Positions 7,797 through 14,472 are shown, numbered from the stretch's first letter. The stretch is DNA of 17,650 nucleotides from an uncultured Oscillospiraceae bacterium (GCA_934646185.1 CAKUEH010000044.1:1-17650), one strand, 5' to 3'. Translations and numbers: made by a program. The notes: generated by a model from the letters alone, not told the origin.

Positions 7797-8219
7797 TTAT
7801 TTCTTCCCTGTTTTAACATTCTTCCTGTGCGCCTGCGCCTCCTGCCGGCGCTTCAGAACGCGCTGCGTCTGCACGGTCAGCTGGCTCAGGATCTGCTCGT
7901 GATCCGGGTCTGCCAGTGCCTCAAGAAACGATTTTGCAAACGCGGGATCGGTAAACGCGCACAGCGCGCAGGCGTTGCAGCCCAGCCCGTCCCCCAGCTC
8001 GTCTTTTGTGTACGGCGCGCAGATATACGGGCATTTGCTGCCCGAAACAAAGGACCTTGCACGGCGGAAGGTATGGTCGCCGGCGTCCTTTGCAACCAGC
8101 AACAGCTTCGCCTTTCCGCTGCGGCAGGCGATGCCGACCGGCTCCTCGCCGATCTCCAGGAGCCGCGCGCGGCGGGCGAGGCCCAGCAGGCGCAGCGCCT
8201 TCTGCTGCGTGTCAGTCAT
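7797..8219 (-). CDS. L7Ae-type RNA-binding protein, YlxQ-like
   Basis: The 140-residue protein occupies the ylxQ position between ylxR and infB. YlxQ proteins are members of the ribosomal L7Ae/L30e/S12e family, which bind kink-turn RNA. The start QKALRLLGLARRARLLEIGEE, the segment AKLLLVAKDAG and the following RRARSFVSGSKCPYICAPYT fit the fold. It is longer than the roughly 100 residues usual for YlxQ because of a C-terminal extension that ends in a Gln/Arg/Lys-rich tail (LKRRQEAQAHRKNVKTGKK). A central Cys-containing segment (CNACALCAF) is unusual. The start overlaps the ylxR end by eight bases. The assignment rests on context plus moderate motif evidence. Confidence 0.8.
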   Translation of the reverse strand: MTDTQQKALRLLGLARRARLLEIGEEPVGIACRSGKAKLLLVAKDAGDHTFRRARSFVSGSKCPYICAPYTKDELGDGLGCNACALCAFTDPAFAKSFLEALADPDHEQILSQLTVQTQRVLKRRQEAQAHRKNVKTGKK

Positions 8220-8484
8220 GGTCGCCCGCCTCCATTCTCAAAAGCAGCTGATCGTAGATCTCCTGCGGGATCTGGCAGTCAAGACCGCGCTCGAGCGCCT
8301 TGGACTTGATCGCCCGTTTGAGACATTCGGCCTGCGGGCAGACGTATGCGCCCCGGCCGGGGGCCTTGCCGCGGAAATCGAGGGAAATTTCCCCCTCCGG
8401 GCTTCTGACCACGCGGACCAGCTCTTTTTTCGCTTTCATTTCCCGGCAGCCAACGCATTGGCGCATGGGGATCTTCTTCTGCAT
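8212..8484 (-). CDS. ylxR: YlxR family protein (RNase P modulator RnpM)
   Basis: This 90-residue protein has the YlxR signature: MRQCVGCREMKAKKELVRVV (residues 7-26) followed by GRGAYVCP (43-50) and a C-terminal helix ECLKRAIKSKALERGL. YlxR has been described in Bacillus subtilis as RnpM, a protein that binds the RNase P RNA and modulates its activity; I infer the same role here. It sits directly after nusA, as in most Firmicutes, with GGAGG seven bases before the ATG. The two CxxC-like cysteines at 10 and 13 are retained. It overlaps the next gene by eight bases. Confidence 0.93.
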   Translation of the reverse strand: MQKKIPMRQCVGCREMKAKKELVRVVRSPEGEISLDFRGKAPGRGAYVCPQAECLKRAIKSKALERGLDCQIPQEIYDQLLLRMEAGDHD

Positions 8485-8513
8485 ATGCGCGCCTCCTTCT
8501 TAAAGAAGCAGGC

Positions 8514-9626
8514 TTACGCCTGCGGCTCGGCGTCTTCCGGCGCTGCGTCCGGCTGCGCGTCGATCGCTTCGAGCTCCTGCTCCTGCGAGGCGGGCTTGAT
8601 GTCGATCTTGTAGCCGGTCAGGCGGGCGGCGAGGCGGGCGTTCTGGCCCTCCTTGCCGATGGCGAGCGACAGCTGATCGTCCGGAACGATCACGCGGCAG
8701 GCCTTCGTGCTGCCGGGCAGGAGCGTCACGGATCTGACGTCCGCCGGGGAAAGCGCCGCTGCGACGAACTTCGCCGGATCCTCCGACCAGACGATGATGT
8801 CCATCTTTTCGCCGTGCAGCTCGTTTACGACTGCGCCGACTCTCGCGCCGCGCGTGCCGACGCAGGCGCCGACCGGGTCGATGCCGTCCTGCGAGGCATA
8901 GACGGCCAGCTTCGTGCGGGAGCCGGCCTCGCGGGCGATGGACTTGATCTCAACGAGACCGGACGCGATCTCGGGGACTTCAAGCTCAAAGAGCCGCTTG
9001 ACGAGGCCCGGATGCGTCCGGGAGACGATGACCTGCGGGCCTCTGGTGGAGCGGCGGACCTCGACGACGTAGACGCGGATGAGATCGCCCTCGTGATAAT
9101 ACTCCGTGCGGACCTGTTCGGACGCGGAGAGCATGGCGTCGGTCTTGTCGTTGCCGCCGCCGATGCGGATGGTCATGTCGTTGGTCGCGGGCTCGATGCG
9201 CAGCACCGTGCCGGTGAGGATCTCGTGCTCCTTGGAAGAGAACGTGTCGAAGACCATGCCGCGCTCGGCCTCGCGGATGCCCTGGATGATGACCTGCTTG
9301 GCCGTCTGGGCGGCGATGCGGCCGAAGTCCTTCGTCTGCACGTCGACGTTGACAAGATCGCCCAGCTGCGCGGTCTTGCTGATCTTGCGGGCCGCGTCGA
9401 GCGTGATCTCCGTGGCGGGGGTGATGACGTCGTCGACAACCTCTTTCTGCACGTACATGTGCATATCGTCGTCCCTGACGTCGACGAAGACGTTATCGGT
9501 ATAGCCGTCCTTGTCCTTCTTGTATGCAGCGACGAGAGCCTGCGTGATCTTCTCGATCATGTAGCTCTGCGGGATCCCGCGTTCTTTTTCAAGCTGCGCA
9601 AGCGCTGCAAAAATTTCGGCATTCAT
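8514..9626 (-). CDS. nusA: Transcription termination/antitermination factor NusA
   Basis: NusA binds RNA polymerase and controls pausing, intrinsic termination and antitermination. The 370-residue protein has the N-terminal RNAP-binding domain (EIFAALAQLEKERGIPQSYM onward), an S1 domain (about 135-200), KH1 with GIDPVGACVGTRGARV and KH2 with AIGKEGQNARLAARLTGYKI, and then a short acidic tail. It lacks the two C-terminal acidic repeats of enterobacterial NusA, as is normal in Firmicutes. The start ATG at 9624-9626 has GGGAGG 13 bases upstream, overlapping the rimP stop; the spacing is long but no better start is visible. It sits 19 bases after rimP. Confidence 0.97.
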   Translation of the reverse strand: MNAEIFAALAQLEKERGIPQSYMIEKITQALVAAYKKDKDGYTDNVFVDVRDDDMHMYVQKEVVDDVITPATEITLDAARKISKTAQLGDLVNVDVQTKDFGRIAAQTAKQVIIQGIREAERGMVFDTFSSKEHEILTGTVLRIEPATNDMTIRIGGGNDKTDAMLSASEQVRTEYYHEGDLIRVYVVEVRRSTRGPQVIVSRTHPGLVKRLFELEVPEIASGLVEIKSIAREAGSRTKLAVYASQDGIDPVGACVGTRGARVGAVVNELHGEKMDIIVWSEDPAKFVAAALSPADVRSVTLLPGSTKACRVIVPDDQLSLAIGKEGQNARLAARLTGYKIDIKPASQEQELEAIDAQPDAAPEDAEPQA

Positions 9627-9645
9627 AGTTTTCTAAATTCCTCCC

Positions 9646-10098
9646 TTAAAACTCGACGTGAAGCCGCACCTGCGCGACCTCGCTTTTCTGGAATGTCTGT
9701 GTGCTTCCTGCGGTCTCGATGGTCACGGCGCCGTCTTCGTAGCTAGTTAGCGTCCCGACGAATTCCTTCGCGCCGTTTACGGGCCTGAACAGCTTGACCG
9801 AGACGGAGCTGCCCATAAACTGCGCAAAATCCGACGGACGCTTCAGCTGCCGCTCGAGCCCGGCCGAGCAGACCTCGAAGTTGTAGCTGTCCGGCACGGG
9901 ATCCTTTTCGTCGAGGATCGGATCCATGGCGCGGGAAATGGCCTCGCAGTCGGAAATATCCACGCCGCCGTCCTTGTCGATGTACAGCCGCAAAAACCAT
10001 TCTCCGCCCTCGCGGACATATTCCACATCCCAGAGCGAACAGCCGTGCGACTGCACGACGGGCTCGGCAAACTGCGCCACCTGCTCCGTTACCTTCAA
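9646..10098 (-). CDS. rimP: Ribosome maturation factor RimP
   Basis: RimP is needed for maturation of the 30S subunit and acts early in assembly. The 150-residue protein shows the family pattern: VVQSHGCSLWDVEYVREGGE (residues 14-33), LRLYIDKDGGVDISDCEAIS (37-56), then DPVPDSYNFEVCSAGLERQL (66-85), followed by the C-terminal SH3-like domain (LFRPVNGAKEFVGTL). The start is TTG at 10096-10098, preceded by AAGGGGG with a seven-base spacing; no in-frame ATG suits better. It is the first gene of the nusA operon, behind a strong promoter and a leader hairpin. Confidence 0.95.
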   Translation of the reverse strand: MKVTEQVAQFAEPVVQSHGCSLWDVEYVREGGEWFLRLYIDKDGGVDISDCEAISRAMDPILDEKDPVPDSYNFEVCSAGLERQLKRPSDFAQFMGSSVSVKLFRPVNGAKEFVGTLTSYEDGAVTIETAGSTQTFQKSEVAQVRLHVEF

Positions 10099-10116
10099 GA
10101 AAATACCCCCTTACCA

Positions 10117-10148
10117 GCAAGAAAGAGTGGGGAACAATTCCCCACTCT
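10117..10148 (-). promoter_or_regulatory. Leader hairpin upstream of rimP (possible attenuator)
   Basis: On the minus strand a perfect 11-bp stem (AGAGTGGGGAA / TTCCCCACTCT, 10138-10148 with 10124-10134) with a three-base loop lies in the transcribed leader, 25 bases before the rimP start codon. It is followed by a T-rich stretch TTCTTG. This resembles a weak intrinsic terminator. I recall similar AGAGTGGG-type hairpins ahead of rimP in other Clostridia, but could not check this. A plausible role is attenuation or feedback by NusA on its own operon (inference). Confidence 0.6.
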
Positions 10149-10175
10149 CAAGTAAAATACTATCAAGATGTCTGT

Positions 10176-10204
10176 ATTATAGCACCCATTCCCGGAAAAT
10201 GCAA
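10176..10204 (-). promoter_or_regulatory. Promoter of the rimP-nusA-infB operon, extended -10
   Basis: On the minus strand TGCTATAAT gives a perfect -10 (10176-10181) with the extended TGn element. TTGCAT (10199-10204) lies 17 bases upstream as a weak -35. Transcription should begin near 10169, giving a leader of about 70 bases that contains the hairpin at 10124-10148. Confidence 0.7.
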
Positions 10205-10249
10205 GGAGAATTTCTATGCCTGGCCCGGAATTTCATGCTTTTTTCCTTC

Positions 10250-10294
10250 TTTTTTCGCCGCGATCCGCGCAAAAGCGCGCCGCGCCCGAAAAAA
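10250..10294. repeat. Imperfect palindrome in the divergent intergenic region
   Basis: The stretch reads TTTTTTCG (10250-10257) at one end and CGAAAAAA (10287-10294) at the other. Inner CG-rich arms (CGCG, then CGCGC / GCGCG) surround an AAAA loop at 10271-10274. T-run first and A-run last is the opposite of a bidirectional terminator. It lies between the rimP promoter and the start of the divergent membrane-protein gene and could be an operator or DNA-structure element. The rest of 10205-10338 shows no gene. Confidence 0.4.
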
Positions 10295-10338
10295 ACGCAA
10301 AAATCCAGCCTGCGGGGTGTCTTTTGCCGGCTGCATGT

Positions 10339-10346
10339 GCTATACT
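10339..10346 (+). promoter_or_regulatory. Putative extended -10 promoter for the membrane-protein gene
   Basis: TGCTATACT gives a five-of-six -10 (10341-10346) with the extended TG element, 37 bases before the ATG at 10383. No good -35 is visible at 16-18 bases, so recognition would depend on the extended -10. A second TATAAT occurs at 10351-10356. Confidence 0.4.
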
Positions 10347-10382
10347 AAAATATAATGAAACTCGCATGGGGGTATTTGAGAT

Positions 10383-11075
10383 ATGAAGCAGAAGTCCGGC
10401 ATGATCGGCGTCGTCTACGCCGCGATCCTTTCCGCCATCGCCGGCTACTTTTTCCGCACGACGCAGCTGTCCGGCGGCAGCAGCGTTCCGCTCATCGCGT
10501 TCAGCATCCTGATGGTCTTCGTCTTCGCGCTGGCTGCGGTCAGTCTGGAAAAAAAGGCCGGCTATGATGAGATCTACCGGCCCTGCGGGCAGGATCTGGT
10601 ATTTTCGCTGCTCGGCGCGCTCGGCCTGCTCGCGGGCAGCGCGCTCAGCTTCCGGGGCTCCGTCGCGCAGATGCTCGTGAGCCTGCTCGGCCTGCTGGCC
10701 GGACTCTCGCTCGGCGCGGGGGCCGTGCTGCGGTGGAAGGGGAAAAAGCCGTCGGCGGCGTTTTTTGTCTTCGTCGTGCTGTTCTATGTCGCCAAGCTCT
10801 TCCGTGATTTCCGCCATTGGGAGATCAATCCCGCGATTCTGGATTACTGCTTCTCGCTGTTCGCCATGATCGCGTTCATGCTGGCGAGCTACCACGCGGG
10901 CGCGTTCAGCTTTGACCGGGGCGCGCGGCGCAGACTGGCGTTTTATGCGCTGCTGGGCGTGCTGTTCGGCGCGGTCAGTCTTGCGGGCGCGCAGCTGCCG
11001 GAGCTTCTGACCTACGCGGGGAGCGTGTTCTGGATGCTTGCCTGCGCCCAGCAGATGCTGAAAAGATCCGTATAA
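10383..11075 (+). CDS. Multi-pass membrane protein of unknown function
   Basis: I do not recognise a family. The 230-residue protein is strongly hydrophobic with about six or seven predicted membrane segments, for example VVYAAILSAIAGYFF (10-24), LIAFSILMVFVFALAAV (37-53), DLVFSLLGALGLLAGSAL (71-88), MLVSLLGLLAGLSLGAGAVL (97-116), AAFFVFVVLFYVAKLF (125-140), FSLFAMIAFMLASYHA and LAFYALLGVLFGAVSLAG. Short basic loops (RWKGKKP, RGARRR) alternate with them, which suggests an integral cytoplasmic-membrane protein. No catalytic motif is visible. The start has GGGGG ten bases upstream. It is divergent from the nusA operon and followed 28 bases later by the PH-like gene, so the two are probably co-transcribed. 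Confidence 0.8.
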   Translation: MKQKSGMIGVVYAAILSAIAGYFFRTTQLSGGSSVPLIAFSILMVFVFALAAVSLEKKAGYDEIYRPCGQDLVFSLLGALGLLAGSALSFRGSVAQMLVSLLGLLAGLSLGAGAVLRWKGKKPSAAFFVFVVLFYVAKLFRDFRHWEINPAILDYCFSLFAMIAFMLASYHAGAFSFDRGARRRLAFYALLGVLFGAVSLAGAQLPELLTYAGSVFWMLACAQQMLKRSV

Positions 11076-11103
11076 ATTCAAGAAACATACAGGAGGTTCC
11101 GTT

Positions 11104-11499
11104 ATGGCCACAAGCAGCATTTCCTGCACCATCCCCAAGGACGCGAATTACCCGAATCTGAAGGAGGTCTCTCTTGCGCAGATGCGCCGCGAGATCACCG
11201 ATCTCTTCGCCCCCGGCGAAGAGGCCGTGCAGTGCTTCCAGACCATCCGCGACCAGGTCGTGTTCACGAATAAGCGCGTGTTCATCGTGAACGTGCAGGG
11301 CGTCACGGGCAAGAAGGTCTCGTATTTCTCGTACCCGTATTCGAAGGTGCAGTATTTCGGCATCGAAACCGCGGGCATTCTGGACGTCGACAGCGAGCTC
11401 CTGCTCGTCTTCAGCGACGGCAACCAGCTGCAGTTCGACTTCCGCTCCCGCGTCGACATCAAGCGCATCTGCGCGAATATCTCCGCGTACATCCTGTGA
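11104..11499 (+). CDS. Small PH-like-domain protein
   Basis: The 131-residue soluble protein resembles bacterial pleckstrin-homology-like (bPH) domain proteins. The pattern is VVFTNKRVFIVNVQG (52-66), then KKVSYFSYPYSKVQYFGIET (70-89), then ELLLVFSDGNQLQFDF (98-113), a beta-rich order ending in a helix (VDIKRICANISAYIL). The phrase FTNKRVF.V..QG..GKK is typical of that group. The function of these bacterial domains is mostly unknown; some are linked to membranes. An ideal AGGAGG stands seven bases before the ATG. It follows a membrane protein in the same direction and ends at an intrinsic terminator. Family assignment is by memory of the pattern and is moderately sure. Confidence 0.75.
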   Translation: MATSSISCTIPKDANYPNLKEVSLAQMRREITDLFAPGEEAVQCFQTIRDQVVFTNKRVFIVNVQGVTGKKVSYFSYPYSKVQYFGIETAGILDVDSELLLVFSDGNQLQFDFRSRVDIKRICANISAYIL

Positions 11500-11510
11500 T
11501 CACACAGCCA

Positions 11511-11554
11511 GATCGCCCCGCCCGCCGTTTCCTGGCGAGCGGGGCAATCGTTTT
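11511..11554 (+). terminator. Intrinsic terminator after the PH-like gene
   Basis: GATCGCCCCGC pairs with GCGGGGCAATC, and an inner GCC/GGC closes the loop (11511-11549). A TTTT tract follows at 11551-11554. The hairpin begins 11 bases after the stop codon and should end the two-gene plus-strand transcript. Confidence 0.75.
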
Positions 11555-11603
11555 GTACAGCAGTCCGCAACGGCTAAAACTTCATATTGTAAGCAAACAG
11601 GGG

Positions 11604-11668
11604 GCGGACGCATCCAAGCCTCCCCTGGAAGGGGAGGTGGCTCGGCGGAGCCGAGTCGGAGAGGTCGT
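11604..11668. repeat. Double-hairpin intergenic repeat (CCTCCCCT type)
   Basis: Two adjacent hairpins lie in a gene-free stretch. CCTCCCCT / AGGGGAGG (11619-11626 with 11630-11637) has a GGA loop. CTCGGC / GCCGAG (11641-11646 with 11650-11655) also has a GGA loop. The core CCCCTGGAAGGGGAG (11622-11636) recurs exactly at 11919-11933 in another repeat, so this is a dispersed element rather than a gene-specific structure. The bases from 11669 to 11733 show no gene. Confidence 0.6.
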
Positions 11669-11733
11669 GCGGCAGGGTGTTGCAGATCCTGCATGGATTT
11701 TTGGCGAATCCGCAGATACGTGCGTGTTCAGGC

Positions 11734-11838
11734 GTAGGGGCGGACGACTCTGTCCGCCCTGCAGTACACGGCGTTTTTTCGAAAATTAACGATAAAAATC
11801 GCAACATTTATCGGGCCGACAGAGTCGTCGGCCCCTAC
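11734..11838. repeat. Palindromic repeat element, copy 1 (105 bp)
   Basis: The element consists of a left hairpin (11734-11759, stem GGGCGGAC/GTCCGCCC), a 53-base linker and a right hairpin (11813-11838, stem GGGCCGAC/GTCGGCCC). The two 26-base ends are inverted repeats of each other at 24 of 26 positions. The two differences form a compensating base-pair swap within the stem. Both ends read GTAGGGGC outward to inward. Copies 2 and 3 lie at 14473-14637 and 14658-14761. It sits between two convergent genes. Confidence 0.85.
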
Positions 11839-11860
11839 ACGGGGCGGTACGAACCCACCG

Positions 11861-11949
11861 AAAGGCTTTCGCTTCCCGCAGCTGCCTGCCGCGGCTTCTC
11901 AGGCGCTGCGCGCCAGCGCCCCTGGAAGGGGAGCCTTTGGTGCGGACGC
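11861..11949. repeat. Second-class palindromic repeat (AAAGGCT...AGCCTTT)
   Basis: AAAGGCTTTCGCTTCC (11861-11876) is an imperfect inverted repeat of GGAAGGGGAGCCTTT (11924-11938). Inside, GCAGCTGCCT and AGGCGCTGC can form an inner stem. The right end runs into GAGCCTTTGGTGCGGACGC (11931-11949), which recurs at 14451-14469 with 17 of 19 matches. It lies directly downstream of the methyltransferase gene on the minus strand. No coding gene overlaps it. Confidence 0.6.
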
Positions 11950-11981
11950 ACTTCGACGCCTTCCGCCTTCACCGTGATGCC

Positions 11982-12737
11982 TTACGCCTTTCTCGCCAGT
12001 GTCGCCCAGTAGGTGGGGATGTTGTGCGCGTGCAGATTGCCGTAGCCGTTGGTGTCCTCGTAGAGATCCAGCAGCTGCAAGCCCGCCTTGAGCTGCCCCG
12101 TGAGCTGCTCGTGCGCGGTATGGGAAAACTGCACGCCGCTTTTGTCCCGTTCCAGCTGCCGCATTTGATCTTCATCTTCCAGCGGGTTAAATGGGAGCGT
12201 GTTGATGATCCGCGTCTCGTCCTCGTCAAAGGCGAAATTCAGCCCGTTGTCGAGCCCGGCCAGCAGCCGCCCGCCGGGCTTTAACACCCGCGCGCACTCG
12301 CGCCAGATGGGCAGCACCGCGTAGACGTAGCAGTTGGAGACGGGATGGAAGATCAGATCGAAGCTGTTTTCGTCAAACGGCAGGCGTTTGGTCATGTCGG
12401 CGCGGACGATGGTGATGTCATAGCCCTCGCGCTCCGCGACCAGTCTCTCGGAATCCAGCTGTCGCTGCGAATAGTCCAGCACCGTACACTGCGCGCCCAG
12501 CGCGGCGAAAACAGGCATCTGCTGCCCGCCGCCGGAGGCAAGACCCAGCACGCGCTTGCCCCGTAAGTCCCCGAACCAGTCGTGCGGAACGAATTTGACC
12601 GGGGTCAGCTTCACGTCCCACGTCCCGGCCTGCGCCCTTTCGTATTCCGCGTGGGAGATGGGCTTTCCCCATTCCCAGCCCTCGTCGACCCAGCGGTCGA
12701 TCGTTCTGCTGTTGATGTCCTGATATGGAATGTCCAT
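11982..12737 (-). CDS. Class I SAM-dependent methyltransferase
   Basis: The 251-residue protein has a class I Rossmann methyltransferase core. Motif I is VLGLASGGGQQMPVFAALGA (63-82), followed by the acidic strand-end TVLDYSQRQL (85-94). ADMTKRLPFDENSFDLIFHP (113-132) covers motifs II-III, and ARVLKPGGRLLAGLDNG is motif IV/V. The N-terminal INSRTIDRWVDEGWEWGKP is like other uncharacterised methyltransferases of Firmicutes; the substrate is unknown. The start ATG has GAGG close upstream and lies 12 bases after the ABC-F stop, so it is probably co-transcribed with that gene. Methylation of a ribosomal or small-molecule target cannot be distinguished. Confidence 0.9.
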   Translation of the reverse strand: MDIPYQDINSRTIDRWVDEGWEWGKPISHAEYERAQAGTWDVKLTPVKFVPHDWFGDLRGKRVLGLASGGGQQMPVFAALGAQCTVLDYSQRQLDSERLVAEREGYDITIVRADMTKRLPFDENSFDLIFHPVSNCYVYAVLPIWRECARVLKPGGRLLAGLDNGLNFAFDEDETRIINTLPFNPLEDEDQMRQLERDKSGVQFSHTAHEQLTGQLKAGLQLLDLYEDTNGYGNLHAHNIPTYWATLARKA

Positions 12738-12749
12738 AAAAACCTCTTT

Positions 12750-14360
12750 TTAATGTGCTTCCTTCGCCAGCTTCCACGCGACATAGTCGTCGTAGGAGCA
12801 CAGGCGGTCGATGATGGTGCCGTCGGGCTGGAACTCGATGACGCGGTTGCAGGTGGTCTGCAGCAGCTCATGGTCGTGCGAGGCCAGCAGAATGTTGCCG
12901 GGGAAGGCGCACAGGCCCTTGTTGACGGCCTGAATGGCCTCCATGTCCAGATGGTTCGTCGGCTGGTCAAGAAGCAAAACGTTCGCGCCCGAGAGCATCA
13001 TGCGCGAGAGCATGCACCGGACCTTTTCGCCGCCGGAGAGCACGTTCACGGGCTTGAAGACCTCTTCGCCGGAAAACAGCATGCGGCCGAGGAAGCCCCG
13101 CAGGTACACGTCGTCCTTTTTCGCCGAATACTGCCGGATCCAGTCGACCAGAGAGTCGGAGCAGCCCTCAAAATAGGCCGTGTTGTCCTTCGGCAGATAG
13201 CTGGTCGTGACGGTCTGGCCCCATTTAACGCTGCCCTCGTCCGGTTCGAGCTCGCCCATGAGGATCTTGAACAGCGTCGTCTGCGCCAGCTCATTTTCGC
13301 CGACAAAGGCGATCTTGTCGTTTTTATTGACGATGAACGACACCCTGTCGAGCAGCTTCACGCCGTCGACGGTCTTGGATACGTCCGTCACGAACAGAAT
13401 GTCCTTGCCGACCTCGCGCTCGCGCTCAAAGCCCACGAACGGATACCGGCGCGAGGACGCGGGCATTTCCTCGACGGTCATCTTGTCGAGCAGTCTGCGG
13501 CGGGAGGTCGCCTGCTTGCTCTTGGCCTTGTTGGCCGCGAAGCGGGCAATGAAGGTCTGCAATTCTGCTATTTTCTCCTCGGCGCGCTTGTTCTTGTTGC
13601 GGATGAGCTGCTGGATGAGCTGCGAGGATTCGTACCAGAAGTCGTAGTTGCCGACATACATCTTGATCTTGCCGTAGTCGATGTCGACGATGTGCGTGCA
13701 GACGGTATTGAGGAAGTGCCGGTCGTGGCTGACGACGATGACAAGGCCGGTGTCCTCGTAATCGAGGATGAAATCCTCGAGCCAGTTGATGGCTTCGATG
13801 TCCAGGTTGTTGGTCGGCTCGTCGAGCATGACGATGTCGGGCTTTCCGAACAGCGCCTGCGCAAGCAGCACCTTGACTTTCAGACGCGGGTCGGTGTTCG
13901 CCATGAGATCATAGTGGAGCTCCACCGGGATGCCGAGACCCTGCAGGAGCTTCGAGGCGTCGGACTCGGCCTCCCAGCCGTCCATGTCGGCAAATTCCGC
14001 CTCGAGCTCGCTCGCGCGCATGCCGTCCTCCTCGGAGAAATCCGGCTTTTCATAGAGCGCGTCCTTCTCCTTCATCACGTCGTACAGGTGCTGGTTGCCC
14101 ATGATGACGGTGTCGAGAATGGTGTATGCGTCGTACTGGTTCTGATCCTGCTTCAAAACGGACATGCGCGCGCCGGGCTTGATGAAAATATCGCCCGACG
14201 TCGGCTCGAGCTCGCCGGACAGCAGCTTCAGAAACGTCGATTTGCCCGCGCCGTTGGCGCCGATGATGCCGTAGCAGCTGCCGGGCGTAAATTGCAGGTC
14301 GACCTGCTTGAACAGCACAGAGCCGCCGAACTGCATGGCAAGATTGGAAATGGTGATCAT
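12750..14360 (-). CDS. ABC-F family ATPase, YbiT/YkpA type, with one degenerate ATP site
   Basis: ABC-F proteins are soluble twin-ATPase proteins that act on the ribosome (translation control or antibiotic protection). The 536 residues contain NBD1 with Walker A GANGAGKST (34-42) and Walker B VMLDEPTNNLD (177-187), a charged linker (about 250-300), and NBD2 with LSGGE (441-445). NBD1 has no LSGGQ; the position reads NTDPRLKVKVLL (155-166), as I recall for YbiT. In NBD2 the P-loop is GENELAQTT (354-362), with Gln360 in place of Lys, and Walker B is LLLDQPTNHLD with Gln466 in place of the catalytic Glu. One composite site is thus intact and the other lost. SHDRH and SHDHE switch motifs are kept. 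No resistance-specific features are visible. It is the first gene of a two-gene unit with its own promoter. Confidence 0.93.
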   Translation of the reverse strand: MITISNLAMQFGGSVLFKQVDLQFTPGSCYGIIGANGAGKSTFLKLLSGELEPTSGDIFIKPGARMSVLKQDQNQYDAYTILDTVIMGNQHLYDVMKEKDALYEKPDFSEEDGMRASELEAEFADMDGWEAESDASKLLQGLGIPVELHYDLMANTDPRLKVKVLLAQALFGKPDIVMLDEPTNNLDIEAINWLEDFILDYEDTGLVIVVSHDRHFLNTVCTHIVDIDYGKIKMYVGNYDFWYESSQLIQQLIRNKNKRAEEKIAELQTFIARFAANKAKSKQATSRRRLLDKMTVEEMPASSRRYPFVGFEREREVGKDILFVTDVSKTVDGVKLLDRVSFIVNKNDKIAFVGENELAQTTLFKILMGELEPDEGSVKWGQTVTTSYLPKDNTAYFEGCSDSLVDWIRQYSAKKDDVYLRGFLGRMLFSGEEVFKPVNVLSGGEKVRCMLSRMMLSGANVLLLDQPTNHLDMEAIQAVNKGLCAFPGNILLASHDHELLQTTCNRVIEFQPDGTIIDRLCSYDDYVAWKLAKEAH

Positions 14361-14390
14361 AGAAAAACCTCATCAATGTTATTTTTTCTT

Positions 14391-14418
14391 ATCATACCAC
14401 AAAATCCAGTGTTTGCAA
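14391..14418 (-). promoter_or_regulatory. Promoter of the ABC-F / methyltransferase unit
   Basis: On the minus strand TGGTATGAT gives a -10 (TATGAT, 14391-14396) with an extended TG. TTGCAA (14413-14418) lies 16 bases upstream. The start of transcription would fall near 14384, giving a 24-base leader with GAGG before the ATG. No attenuator-like leader ORF, as seen in some antibiotic-resistance ABC-F genes, fits in this short leader. Confidence 0.65.
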
Positions 14419-14450
14419 GGAAAACCGCGGGAAAGCGTATCCCGGGAGAC

Positions 14451-14469
14451 GAGCCTTTGGCGTGGACGC
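14451..14469. repeat. Partial copy of the second-class repeat
   Basis: GAGCCTTTGGCGTGGACGC matches the right end of the repeat at 11931-11949 at 17 of 19 bases, in the same orientation. The left arm of that repeat is absent here. It lies on the other side of the ABC-F/methyltransferase unit and directly abuts palindromic element copy 2. Confidence 0.55.
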
Positions 14470-14472
14470 TTT

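Noticed and set aside
10355..10567. A 70-residue frame starting at an ATG just before the membrane-protein gene
   Set aside because: It is out of frame with the gene, is Arg-rich, and lies too close to the -10 element to have a normal leader.
10233..11138. A 301-residue minus-strand frame across the membrane-protein gene
   Set aside because: Its composition is highly charged and repetitive (Arg, Glu, Gln, Ala), typical of an antisense shadow of a hydrophobic protein gene.
11496..12012. Short frames across the intergenic repeats (for example 11574-11807 and 11677-12012)
   Set aside because: They are translations of palindromic repeats and have no ribosome binding sites or family motifs.
12750..14360. 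Antibiotic-resistance ABC-F (Msr/Vga/Optr type)
   Set aside because: The NBD motifs match the housekeeping YbiT/YkpA type, and the leader is too short for the regulatory leader peptides often found with resistance genes.
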